NCBI RefSeq assembly: GCF_000350165.1
Contig: NZ_CAUI01000005.1
Span: forward strand, 1-64,000
DNA: 64,000 nt
Direction: 5' to 3'
From: Halanaerobium saccharolyticum subsp. saccharolyticum DSM 6643
Lineage (GTDB): Bacteria; Bacillota; Halanaerobiia; Halanaerobiales; Halanaerobiaceae
The number at the start of each line of letters is the position of its first letter. The stretch's first letter is position 1. Both the position numbers and the translations under genes were made by a program. Shown here one piece after another: positions 35,277-43,423 of this stretch. The notes under the pieces were generated by a model. That model saw nothing but the letters and a program-made list of their open reading frames with translations. It ran no database searches and had not been told where the DNA came from.

Positions 35277-35711
35277 TTGCCTTTGCAAAAACAGCAAATA
35301 TTAAATAAAGGAATTGAGAGTTTTGATTTTCAAAGTGGGGGAGAGGCCTCCAGCAATTTAAAAAATGTTTTACGCAAATTAGGAGTTTCAGCAAAGATTG
35401 TTCGTAAAACAGCAATTATTACCTATGAATTAGAAATGAATGTTGTAATTCACTCTCTTGGAGGGGAAATCACGGCTTTTATTTCTGAAGATGAACTTGA
35501 AATAAGAGTTGATGATGAAGGACCTGGTATAGAAGACCTTGATAAAGCTTTTACAGCAGGATTTTCTACTGCTAGTGATGAAATTCGAGAAATGGGATTT
35601 GGAGCTGGAATGGGTTTAGTCAATGTTAAAAGATATGCAGACCAGATTGATGTAAAATCTTCTTCAGAAAATGGAACACATGTTAAAGTAATTATAAAAT
35701 TAGCAAGTTAA
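35277..35711 (+). CDS. GHKL ATPase of the anti-sigma factor (RsbW/SpoIIAB) type
   Basis: The 144 residues form a single HATPase domain: N-box YELEMNVVIHS, G1 DDEGPGI and G2 GFGAGMGL. Such proteins are serine kinases or nucleotide sensors; there is no phosphoacceptor His or receiver domain. TTG 35277 is six bases after AGGAG and avoids an upstream extension that overlaps the previous gene in another frame. Members of this family accompany sensory hydrogenases in clostridia. No sigma factor or STAS antagonist gene lies beside it. Confidence 0.78.
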   Translation: MPLQKQQILNKGIESFDFQSGGEASSNLKNVLRKLGVSAKIVRKTAIITYELEMNVVIHSLGGEITAFISEDELEIRVDDEGPGIEDLDKAFTAGFSTASDEIREMGFGAGMGLVNVKRYADQIDVKSSSENGTHVKVIIKLAS

Positions 35712-35739
35712 TACTGATAAATTTTGTAGGAGGTTAATA

Positions 35740-37074
35740 ATGACCAAAAAGCATTCTGTGCTGTTAAAAGAAGAAAAGTGTGAAGGATGTACAAATTGTG
35801 TTAAAGGTTGTCCTACAAAAGCAATAAGAGTACATCAGGGAAAAGCCTGGATTAAAGAAGATTTATGCATAGATTGTGCAGAATGTATAAGGGCTTGTGA
35901 GTATCATGCTAAGTATACTAAAACAGATGAACTGAAGGAAATTGTCAAATCTAACTATCCTATTTTATTAATACCTCCAAGTTTCTACAGCCAATTTAAT
36001 GAAAATATATCTGCACAAAAAATTAAAAAGGCGATTTTAAACTTGGGTTTTGAAGCTGTATTTGATGTAGCAGATGCAGCAGCTGCTTTATCACGTAAAA
36101 CACTTGATTTTTTAAATGAAAATTCTGGTAGTTATATCTCTACTTCCTGTCCAGTAATTGTAAGGTTAATTAAACTGCAATTCCCCGATTTAATTGAAAT
36201 GTTAATACCACTAAAATCTCCAGTAGAATTAATAGCTGAAAGACTTGAAAGAAAATTTAAAGAAGAAAAAGATATAGAAGCTGACATCTTCTTTTTAACT
36301 CCATGTCCAGCTAAATTAACCACCGTAGAAAGAGCTATCGGTCAGGAAAAAAGTTTTTTAACTGGAGCAATCGGGGTTGAAAATATATACAAAAAAATTT
36401 ATAATTCGCTATCCGATATTGAAATTGATGAAGACGAAAATGAATTAATAACATTAGCTACAGTTTGGGGAAGTGAAGGTGGAGAACAAAACATTTTAAA
36501 ATCCTGGCAAGATATAAACACTTTAAGTGTTTCAGGGATTAGAGAAGTTAAAAAATTATTAAATGAAATTGAAAGAAATAATATTGCAGAATCAGTTAAA
36601 TATTTTGAACTCACTTCTTGTGTTGAAGGCTGTATTGGTGGAGTATTAAATGTGATTAATCCTTTTCAGGCAAGATTTAATTTAGAACAGCGTCTAAAAA
36701 AGATTAAAGAAGTTTCTCAAAGTGAAAAATTAGATATAAATAAAACTGATGATGATTTTTATAATTTCGCTCTCCCAGATGAAATTATTGCTGATAATCT
36801 TTCCAAACTTGATGATGATTTCAAAAAAGCAATGGAAAAATTAGAACAGCTGCAGAAAGAAATTGGAATTTTACCTGGTTTGGATTGTGCAGCTTGTGGG
36901 GCGCCGGACTGTAAAACATTTGCAGAAGATATAGTTAATGGACGTGCCAATAGATCTGATTGTATTTTTATGTTAAGGCAGCAGTTAGGTAAAATGGCAG
37001 ATGATCTTTCAAACTTGGCAAATGAACTTCCGCCTGTAATGGGATCTAAAAAGGAGGAATCAGATGACAGTTAA
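35740..37074 (+). CDS. hydS: HydS-like [FeFe]-hydrogenase-domain iron-sulfur protein (putative sensory)
   Basis: The 444 residues carry two N-terminal [4Fe-4S] motifs (CEGCTNCVKGC and CIDCAECIRAC), a hydrogenase large-subunit C-terminal region, and a final four-Cys Fe-S domain (CAACGAPDC...C, about residue 383). The H-cluster loops are STSCPV near residue 136, TPCPAK near 187 and SCVEGCIGG near 292. All four cluster-binding Cys are kept, but the Cys that relays protons in catalytic enzymes (TSCCP) is Ser. This matches sensory group proteins, so a H2- or redox-sensing role is inferred. The small-subunit-like SSU domain is absent. Confidence 0.75.
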   Translation: MTKKHSVLLKEEKCEGCTNCVKGCPTKAIRVHQGKAWIKEDLCIDCAECIRACEYHAKYTKTDELKEIVKSNYPILLIPPSFYSQFNENISAQKIKKAILNLGFEAVFDVADAAAALSRKTLDFLNENSGSYISTSCPVIVRLIKLQFPDLIEMLIPLKSPVELIAERLERKFKEEKDIEADIFFLTPCPAKLTTVERAIGQEKSFLTGAIGVENIYKKIYNSLSDIEIDEDENELITLATVWGSEGGEQNILKSWQDINTLSVSGIREVKKLLNEIERNNIAESVKYFELTSCVEGCIGGVLNVINPFQARFNLEQRLKKIKEVSQSEKLDINKTDDDFYNFALPDEIIADNLSKLDDDFKKAMEKLEQLQKEIGILPGLDCAACGAPDCKTFAEDIVNGRANRSDCIFMLRQQLGKMADDLSNLANELPPVMGSKKEESDDS

Positions 37075-37393
37075 GGAATTAGTTGATTTATTTGATTTAG
37101 AAATAGTTGCTGGACCTAGTTTAGAGAAAGAAATTGATGGTGTTTATATTGGAGATTTATTAAGTAATGTGATGGCAAGAGCAGAAAAAGATAATCTTTG
37201 GTTAACAGTACAAGGGCATCAAAATGTTGTTGCAGTAGCTTTATTAGTAGAACTTTCAGCTGTTATATTAGTTGAGGATTTTGAATATGAAAAAAATGCT
37301 GTTCAGCGGGCCTGTCAAAAAGGAGTTAATCTTTTGAAAGCAAAAAAGAAAAGCTATGCTCTGGCCTGTAAATTTTGTGAAAGCAAAATATAA
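37064..37393 (+). CDS. DRTGG-domain protein, second copy
   Basis: A 109-residue protein with GVYIGDLLSNVMARA and LTVQGHQNVVAVALL, the form of DRTGG-like domain commonly found between sensory hydrogenase and PHP genes. It is a different subtype from the one at 34852. The start overlaps hydS by 11 bases, with AAGGAGG in the hydS tail. Function is unknown; a nucleotide or phosphate-sensing domain is only a guess. Confidence 0.72.
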   Translation: MTVKELVDLFDLEIVAGPSLEKEIDGVYIGDLLSNVMARAEKDNLWLTVQGHQNVVAVALLVELSAVILVEDFEYEKNAVQRACQKGVNLLKAKKKSYALACKFCESKI

Positions 37394-38134
37394 ATGATTA
37401 AATTAAAAGCTGATCTTCATCTTCATTCTGTTTTATCTCCCTGTGGTGATTTGGTAATGACCCCGGCTGAGATAATAAAAAAAGCTAAAAAAGAAGGGAT
37501 AGATGTATTAGCTCTGACAGATCATAATAGTGCTGAAAATGTAGAAGTTTTTAAGTATTTTGCTAAAAAAAATAATTTGGAGATTATTCCTGCTATGGAG
37601 GCTGAAACAAAAGAAGAAATTCATATTTTATGTTATTTTCCTGACATAAAAAGCCTTTTAAATTGGCAGGAAATTATATATAATAATCTTTCTGATCAAG
37701 AAAATGATGAAGATTTTTTTGGACCTCAAATCAAATGTGATTATAATGATGATTATCAATCTAAAATAAATACTCTGCTTGCAGCTTCTGTGGATTTAAG
37801 CTTAGAAAAATGTGTGGAGAAGGTTAAAAAATTGGGTGGTTTAGTTGTACCTTCTCATTTGGATAGAAAACATAGTATTATTTCTCAACTAGGATTTATA
37901 CCACCTGAATTAGATTTTATTACAGTTGAGATATCCAAAAATACCAATCCAAAAGCTATTTTAAAAAAATTTCCTCAGTTTAAAGAATTCCAGTTTATGC
38001 AGAACTCGGATAGTCATTATCTTAAAGAGATTAAAGCATATCAAAATCTCATAGTTAAAAATTTTTCTTTTTCAGAATTCAAAAAAGCTGTAGAGAAAAA
38101 AGAAGGTAGAAAAATTGAACTTATTAAAACTTAA
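37394..38134 (+). CDS. PHP-domain metal-dependent hydrolase-like protein
   Basis: The 246 residues have the PHP motifs DLHLHS (residues 6-11), DHN (near 53), a mid-protein VVPSHLDRK and late NSDSH, supplying the usual three-metal ligands. PHP proteins hydrolyse phosphoesters, e.g. nucleotides or histidinol phosphate; the substrate is unknown here. Directly abutting the DRTGG gene, it belongs to the hydrogenase-linked set. Confidence 0.82.
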   Translation: MIKLKADLHLHSVLSPCGDLVMTPAEIIKKAKKEGIDVLALTDHNSAENVEVFKYFAKKNNLEIIPAMEAETKEEIHILCYFPDIKSLLNWQEIIYNNLSDQENDEDFFGPQIKCDYNDDYQSKINTLLAASVDLSLEKCVEKVKKLGGLVVPSHLDRKHSIISQLGFIPPELDFITVEISKNTNPKAILKKFPQFKEFQFMQNSDSHYLKEIKAYQNLIVKNFSFSEFKKAVEKKEGRKIELIKT

Positions 38135-38155
38135 TTTTCAAGGAGGTAATTATTG

Positions 38156-38638
38156 ATGGCAGAAATGACAAAGGAAAAATTAGATGAATATTTAGAACCA
38201 TTAAATGAAATTTTATCAAGGTATGAAAAAAAAGAAAGATATTTAATTCCTGTTTTACAGGAAGCTCAGGAAGAGTATGGTTATTTACCAGAAGAAGTAA
38301 TGAAAGAAATAGCACTGGGCTTAAATCTATCGCTAAGTCAGGTTTATGGAGTTGTAACATTTTACAGCCAGTTCCATCAGGAACCAAGAGGTAATAATAT
38401 AATTAGAGTTTGTATGGGAACCGCCTGTCATGTTCGTGGTGGAGGCGCAATCTTAGACGCAATTAAAGATGAATTAGGAATTGAAGCTGGCGAAACAACT
38501 GATGATTTAGAATTTACACTTGAATCGGTGGCTTGTATTGGAGCTTGTGGTTTGGCACCAGTTATTATGATTAATGATGATACTCATGGTCGATTGACTC
38601 CTGAAAAAATTCCAGAAATAATGGCAAAGTATCAGTAA
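38156..38638 (+). CDS. hydC: NuoE-like subunit of the [FeFe] hydrogenase (HydC)
   Basis: HydC carries a thioredoxin-like [2Fe-2S] cluster with the four Cys in CMGTACHV and CIGACG (about residues 84-130), plus an N-terminal helical domain with YGYLPEEV. It is 160 residues from ATG 38156 (TTG 38153 directly before is in frame but AGGAGG spacing favours the ATG). It would complex with HydB and HydA, the electron-bifurcating NADH/ferredoxin type. It lies next to a GHKL ATPase gene. Confidence 0.92.
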   Translation: MAEMTKEKLDEYLEPLNEILSRYEKKERYLIPVLQEAQEEYGYLPEEVMKEIALGLNLSLSQVYGVVTFYSQFHQEPRGNNIIRVCMGTACHVRGGGAILDAIKDELGIEAGETTDDLEFTLESVACIGACGLAPVIMINDDTHGRLTPEKIPEIMAKYQ

Positions 38639-38639
38639 A

Positions 38640-39197
38640 ATGAGAGAACTATCTCTTCATATTTTAGATATTATTGAAAATTCTCGTCGAGCAAATTCCG
38701 ATCTGATTAAAATAGAGATTTTGGAAAAGCCTGATTCTAATCTACTTAAAATTATTATTGAAGATAATGGTAGTGGAATAAGTAGAGAGAAATTAGAGAA
38801 AATCGATGATCCTTTTATAACTTCAAGAACAACTAGGGATGTAGGGCTTGGTATTTCTTTATTTAAATCAGCTGCTGAAAGTTGTGGTGGAGGTTTAGAA
38901 ATAAAGTCCCAAATTGGAGAAGGAACAGAGGTTGAAGTAGATTTTGAATATAATCATATTGATCGAGCCCCATTAGGTGATATTACAACTACTTTAAGTA
39001 ATTTTATAGCTGCAAATGGAGAAGAAGTAGATATTGTTTATCAACATCAATATAAAGATAATAGTTTTAATTTTGATAGCAGAGAAATTAAATCTGAATT
39101 AGATGATGTATCTATTCAGTCTAGACAGGTTACTGCCTGGATTAGGGAATATATTGGAGAAAATTTAGAAGAAATCCGTGGAGGTGAAGCTTTTTAA
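38640..39197 (+). CDS. GHKL-ATPase-domain protein
   Basis: A 185-residue single HATPase-type protein: N-box DIIENSRRAN, G1 EDNGSGIS, and VGLGISLF as lid motif. It lacks a dimerisation/His domain, so it is not a full histidine kinase. It starts two bases after hydC and overlaps the next ATG (TAATG). Homologues usually sit between hydC and hydB in clostridial clusters; function there is not known. A role in signalling or enzyme assembly is inferred. Confidence 0.75.
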   Translation: MRELSLHILDIIENSRRANSDLIKIEILEKPDSNLLKIIIEDNGSGISREKLEKIDDPFITSRTTRDVGLGISLFKSAAESCGGGLEIKSQIGEGTEVEVDFEYNHIDRAPLGDITTTLSNFIAANGEEVDIVYQHQYKDNSFNFDSREIKSELDDVSIQSRQVTAWIREYIGENLEEIRGGEAF

Positions 39198-39556
39198 TGA
39201 AATCTTTAAGCGAATTAAAAGAACTGAGAAATAAAGTTCAAAAGGAAATGAAAAAGCGTGATCAGGGAACAAGAGCTGAAATAATTGTAGGTATGGGAAC
39301 CTGTGGTATTGCAGCGGGTGCTAGAGATATTTTGAAAGCAGTATTAGCAGAAGTTGAAAAACGTGATCTGGATGTTAGAGTTACTCAAACAGGATGTATT
39401 GGCATGTGTGAAAAAGAACCTTTAATTGATGTTAAACTTCCTGGTAAAGAGAAAATTACTTATGGAAACTTAAGTAAAGCTGACGTACAAAAAATAATTT
39501 CAGAACATGTAGTTAATGGTAATGTAGTTACAGATTTAGTAATAGCCAGACATTAA
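39197..39556 (+). CDS. Thioredoxin-like ferredoxin-domain protein, three Cys
   Basis: The 119 residues resemble the [2Fe-2S] thioredoxin-like fold with GMGTCGIAAGA and TQTGCIGMCEKEP. Only three of the four usual Cys are present; the first (CxGTGC in HydB) is Gly. Homologues associated with hydrogenases share this pattern as I remember it, so it may bind a cluster differently or not at all. It may be an accessory of HydB. Confidence 0.78.
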   Translation: MKSLSELKELRNKVQKEMKKRDQGTRAEIIVGMGTCGIAAGARDILKAVLAEVEKRDLDVRVTQTGCIGMCEKEPLIDVKLPGKEKITYGNLSKADVQKIISEHVVNGNVVTDLVIARH

Positions 39557-39583
39557 TAACAATAATAAAGGAGGCACTTGTAA

Positions 39584-41386
39584 ATGAAGGATACTATTTA
39601 TCGTTCCCATGTCTTAATATGTACAGGAACAGGATGTGTATCATCTGGAGCTAAGACTATAAAAGAGTCTTTAGAAGAGGAATTAGCTGCAAATGATTTA
39701 AGTAATGAAATAAAAATTGTAGAAACTGGATGTCATGGATTTTGTGAAAAAGGTCCAATAATGATAGTATATCCAGAAGGTGTATTTTACTGTGAGTTAG
39801 AATCAGATGATGTTGCAGAGATAGTGGAAGAACACCTACTAAAAGGTAGAACTGTAGAAAGATTACTTTTTAAAGAGCCAATGACTGAAAAAAATATTCC
39901 ATCTTATCAGGATATTGATTTTTACAAAAAACAGCAGCGGATTGCTTTAGCCAATTGTGGTCAAATTGATCCAGAAGATATTAACGAATATATTGCTCTT
40001 GGAGGATATGAAGCTGCAGGTAAAGCCCTAAGTGAAATGGAACCTCAAGAAGTAGTAGATACTGTAAAAGATTCTGGACTTCGCGGCCGCGGTGGTGGAG
40101 GTTTTCCAACTGGATTAAAATGGCAGTTTGCTAAAAACTCCGAAAGTGATAAAAAATATTTAATTTGTAATGCTGATGAGGGTGATCCGGGTGCTTTTAT
40201 GGACCGTAGTATTTTAGAAGGAGATCCACATAGAATAATAGAAGGTATGCTGGTTGGAGCCTATGCTATTGGAGCAGATGAGGGATATGTATATGTACGA
40301 GCAGAATATCCACTTGCGATTAAACGTCTGCAAAAAGCAATAGAAGATGCTGAAGAATATGGTTTATTAGGTGAAGATATTTTCAGCAGCGGTTTTAATT
40401 TCAAACTACATATCAAAAAAGGAGCTGGAGCCTTTGTATGTGGTGAGGAAACTGCTTTAATGAACTCTATTGAAGGTAAAAGAGGTATGCCTACACCAAG
40501 ACCTCCTTATCCAGCAGTAAGAGGTTTATGGGGTAAGCCAACCAATATTAATAATGTAGAGACATATGCCAACATACCATATATTATAACTGAGGGTGCA
40601 GAAAACTTTTCAGCTATTGGTACAGAAGGAAGTTCAGGTACAAAAGTTTTTGCTTTAACTGGAAAAATCAATAATACTGGTTTAGTTGAAGTACCTATGG
40701 GTACAACTCTAAATGAAGTTATTTTCGAAATTGGTGGTGGCTTAGGAGAAGGCAAAAAGTTTAAAGCTGTTCAAACTGGAGGCCCTTCAGGTGGCTGTCT
40801 ACCAGAAGATTATTTAGATCTTCCAATTGATTATGATTCACTACTTGATGCTGGAACTATGATGGGTTCCGGTGGTATGGTTGTTATGGATGAGGATTCA
40901 TGTATGGTAGATGTAGCTAAATTCTTCTTGAATTTTACCCAGAGTGAATCTTGTGGTAAATGTACACCCTGCCGTGAAGGTACAAAAAGAATGTTAGAAA
41001 TATTAACAAGAATTACCGAAGGTGAAGGTAAAGACGGTGATATTGAATTATTATTAGAATTAGGAGAACACATAAAAAGTACTTCTCTTTGTGGTCTGGG
41101 TCAGTCAGCGCCTAATCCTGTAATAAGTACAATCAGATATTTCCGTGATGAATATGAAGCACATATCCATGATCATAACTGTCCCGCTGGTGCTTGTACT
41201 GATTTAGCCAGTGCTTATGTAATTGATGAAGAAGCCTGTATTGGTTGTAGTAAATGTGCTAAAGTGTGTCCTGTAGATGCAATTAGTGGAGAAATTAAGA
41301 ATCCATTTACAATAGATCCTGATGTTTGTATTGCCTGTGGAGCTTGTGAACCAGAATGTCCTGTAGATGCAATTTCACAGGGATAA
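39584..41386 (+). CDS. hydB: NuoF-like NADH- and flavin-binding hydrogenase subunit (HydB)
   Basis: HydB has an N-terminal thioredoxin-like [2Fe-2S] domain (CTGTGC, GCHGFC, to about residue 95), the NADH/FMN domain with GLRGRGGGGFPTGLKW and CNADEGDPGAFMDR, the [4Fe-4S] motif SCGKCTPCREG, and C-terminal CIGCSKCAKVCP and CIACGACEPECP. The 600 residues are full length. It is proposed to bifurcate electrons between NADH and ferredoxin. Confidence 0.95.
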   Translation: MKDTIYRSHVLICTGTGCVSSGAKTIKESLEEELAANDLSNEIKIVETGCHGFCEKGPIMIVYPEGVFYCELESDDVAEIVEEHLLKGRTVERLLFKEPMTEKNIPSYQDIDFYKKQQRIALANCGQIDPEDINEYIALGGYEAAGKALSEMEPQEVVDTVKDSGLRGRGGGGFPTGLKWQFAKNSESDKKYLICNADEGDPGAFMDRSILEGDPHRIIEGMLVGAYAIGADEGYVYVRAEYPLAIKRLQKAIEDAEEYGLLGEDIFSSGFNFKLHIKKGAGAFVCGEETALMNSIEGKRGMPTPRPPYPAVRGLWGKPTNINNVETYANIPYIITEGAENFSAIGTEGSSGTKVFALTGKINNTGLVEVPMGTTLNEVIFEIGGGLGEGKKFKAVQTGGPSGGCLPEDYLDLPIDYDSLLDAGTMMGSGGMVVMDEDSCMVDVAKFFLNFTQSESCGKCTPCREGTKRMLEILTRITEGEGKDGDIELLLELGEHIKSTSLCGLGQSAPNPVISTIRYFRDEYEAHIHDHNCPAGACTDLASAYVIDEEACIGCSKCAKVCPVDAISGEIKNPFTIDPDVCIACGACEPECPVDAISQG

Positions 41387-41410
41387 ACTCTTATAATAGG
41401 AGGGAAATTA

Positions 41411-43132
41411 ATGAGCAAAGTTAAATTAACAATAGATGAACAGACTGTAGAAGTTGAAGAAGATAGTACTTTATTAGAAGCAGCAAAAAAGATTGGTATA
41501 AACATTCCTATTTTATGTTATCATCCTGATTTAAGTCTGCATGGAGCCTGTAGGGTTTGTGTGGTTGAAGATGAAGAAAGTGGGAATTTATTGGCTTCCT
41601 GTGCTACACCTGTTAGGGATGGAATGTCAATTAATACCAGAAGTATGAAAGCCAGAAAGGCCAGAAGAAGAAATGTAGAATTACTGCTTGCAAATCACCC
41701 TAATGACTGTCTTGGTTGTGACCGTAATGGCCACTGTGAATTGCAGGATTTGACTTATGAACTGGGTATTAAATCTGAAGATGTGGCAAAATTTGCTGGA
41801 GAGCAAAGTGAATATGAATTAGATACAGTAGGCCCAGCTTTAAAGAGAGACCCAAATAAATGTATTCTTTGCGGCCGCTGTGTACGTATTTGTGAAGAAG
41901 TTCAGGGAGTTTCTGCTCTGCAGTTTACTGATCGAGGTTTTAATTCAATAGTAACTACTGCTTTTGATTTACCACAGGCAGAAATTAACTGTGTTAATTG
42001 TGGGCAGTGTGCAACAGTTTGTCCGGTTGGAGCAATTACTGAATTTAGTGAAATAGATAAAGTTTGGGCTGCTCTTGAAGATGATGATAAACATGTTTTA
42101 GTCCAGACCGCGCCTTCCATCCAGGCAACTTTAGGTGAAGAATTTGGTATGGAAACAGGAACAATTGTTACTGGTAAAATGGTTGCAGCATTAAGAAGAT
42201 TTGGTTTTGATCAGGTATTTTCAACTGATTTTGCAGCCGATCTGACTATCTTAGAAGAAGGTAGTGAATTCTTAAAGAAATTGAATGGAGAAGGAGAATT
42301 ACCGCATATTACTTCCTGCTGTCCAGGTTGGGTAAAAGGTGCTGAACATAATTTTCCTGATCTGCTTAAACATTTATCATCCGCGAAATCACCAATGCAG
42401 ATGTTTTCTGCTTTAAGTAAAACTTATTATCCAGAACAGACTGGTGTTGACCCAGAAAAAATATATACAGTAGCGATAATGCCCTGTACAGCTAAAAAAT
42501 TCGAAAAAGATAGGGAAGAAATTAATGGGTCTGATTTTAAAGATACAGATGCTGTTTTAACTACCAGAGAATTTGCTCGGATGATCAAAGAAATGGGTAT
42601 AGACTTTACTTCGCTTCCAGATGAAGATTTTGATGAATTAATGGGGGTTTCAACTGGTGCAGGTTCTATTTTCGGTACTACTGGTGGAGTCGCAGAAGCT
42701 GCTGTTAGATCGGTAAAAGAAAAACTTACTGGTGAACCGTTAGAGAGACTTAATTTAGGCTTTAGAGGTATTAATCAGGCCGAGGTAAGAATTGGAGATA
42801 GAGTTGTCAAGGTTGGTATTGCTAATGGTTTTGCTAATGCACAAAAACTTTTAGAAAAAGTTAGAGCAGGTGAATCTGATTTAGATTTTATTGAAATCAT
42901 GGCCTGTCCTCATGGTTGTGTTGGTGGTGGTGGTCAGCCCCGTCCAGCTACAGATGAAAAGAAGGATAAACGAGGCCAAGCATTAGCAAATATTGATAAT
43001 GCAAGTAAGATTAGAAAATCACATGAAAATCCTCAAATCCTCAAATTATATGAGGAATTCTTAGGTGAACCTTTAGGTGGAGAATCACATCACCTTCTAC
43101 ACACAAAATATAAAGCAAGACCTAAAAATTAA
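41411..43132 (+). CDS. hydA: [FeFe] hydrogenase catalytic subunit HydA
   Basis: HydA evolves H2. From the N-terminus: plant-type [2Fe-2S] (CYHPDLSLHGACRVC), His-Cys3 [4Fe-4S] (HPNDCLGCDRNGHC), two [4Fe-4S] motifs (CILCGRCVRIC, CVNCGQCATVC), then the H-cluster loops TSCCPGW near residue 300, MPCTAKKFE near 356 and MACPHGCVGGGGQP near 496. A small-subunit-like C-terminal stretch follows. It has 573 residues and no extra C-terminal [2Fe-2S] domain. The H-cluster maturases (hydE, hydF, hydG) are not in the window. Confidence 0.96.
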   Translation: MSKVKLTIDEQTVEVEEDSTLLEAAKKIGINIPILCYHPDLSLHGACRVCVVEDEESGNLLASCATPVRDGMSINTRSMKARKARRRNVELLLANHPNDCLGCDRNGHCELQDLTYELGIKSEDVAKFAGEQSEYELDTVGPALKRDPNKCILCGRCVRICEEVQGVSALQFTDRGFNSIVTTAFDLPQAEINCVNCGQCATVCPVGAITEFSEIDKVWAALEDDDKHVLVQTAPSIQATLGEEFGMETGTIVTGKMVAALRRFGFDQVFSTDFAADLTILEEGSEFLKKLNGEGELPHITSCCPGWVKGAEHNFPDLLKHLSSAKSPMQMFSALSKTYYPEQTGVDPEKIYTVAIMPCTAKKFEKDREEINGSDFKDTDAVLTTREFARMIKEMGIDFTSLPDEDFDELMGVSTGAGSIFGTTGGVAEAAVRSVKEKLTGEPLERLNLGFRGINQAEVRIGDRVVKVGIANGFANAQKLLEKVRAGESDLDFIEIMACPHGCVGGGGQPRPATDEKKDKRGQALANIDNASKIRKSHENPQILKLYEEFLGEPLGGESHHLLHTKYKARPKN

Positions 43133-43176
43133 GAAATAGATATAGTATAATAGCTTAAAATTAAATAATATTAGCT

Positions 43177-43210
43177 AAAGCCGTCCTGTTGCAATAGGAC
43201 GGCTTTTCTT
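43177..43210 (+). terminator. Terminator of the hydrogenase cluster
   Basis: AAAGCCGTCCT and AGGACGGCTTT form a perfect 11-pair stem around an eight-base loop, with T residues after it. Confidence 0.93.
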
Positions 43211-43246
43211 GATTTTGATAGAAATGACTGGATATTGTAGCTTATC

Positions 43247-43275
43247 TTGACAAAAAAACCTTAACTAAGTATAAT
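43247..43275 (+). promoter_or_regulatory. Promoter of the NagE-like PTS gene
   Basis: TTGACA at 43247-43252 and TATAAT at 43270-43275 with a 17-base spacer, a full consensus. The leader from about 43282 to 43385 holds AAGGAGGG and a short overlapping ORF but no RAT sequence. Confidence 0.88.
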
Positions 43276-43339
43276 TAAAGATAGACTAAATATTCAAAAA
43301 ATTAAACAAGGAGGGATAAGTCGAAGATTGGAAGAGGCC

Positions 43340-43423
43340 ATGAGAATATTTAAACTCAATTTTAAAAACAGGGAAGGTGATTTAATTGAAGAAAGTGTTT
43401 TCTCAATTACAGCGTATAGGTAA
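43340..43423 (+). other. Short leader ORF overlapping the nagE start
   Basis: An ATG at 43340 opens 27 codons (MRIFKLNFKNREGDL...) and ends within nagE in another frame. A TTG at 43328 in the same frame follows AAGGAGGG. Translation would cover the nagE start, so it could influence it; it may also be chance. Confidence 0.3.

Noticed and set aside
38124-38387. Minus-strand ORF over the start of hydC
   Set aside because: Antisense to a conserved subunit, and no ribosome binding site.
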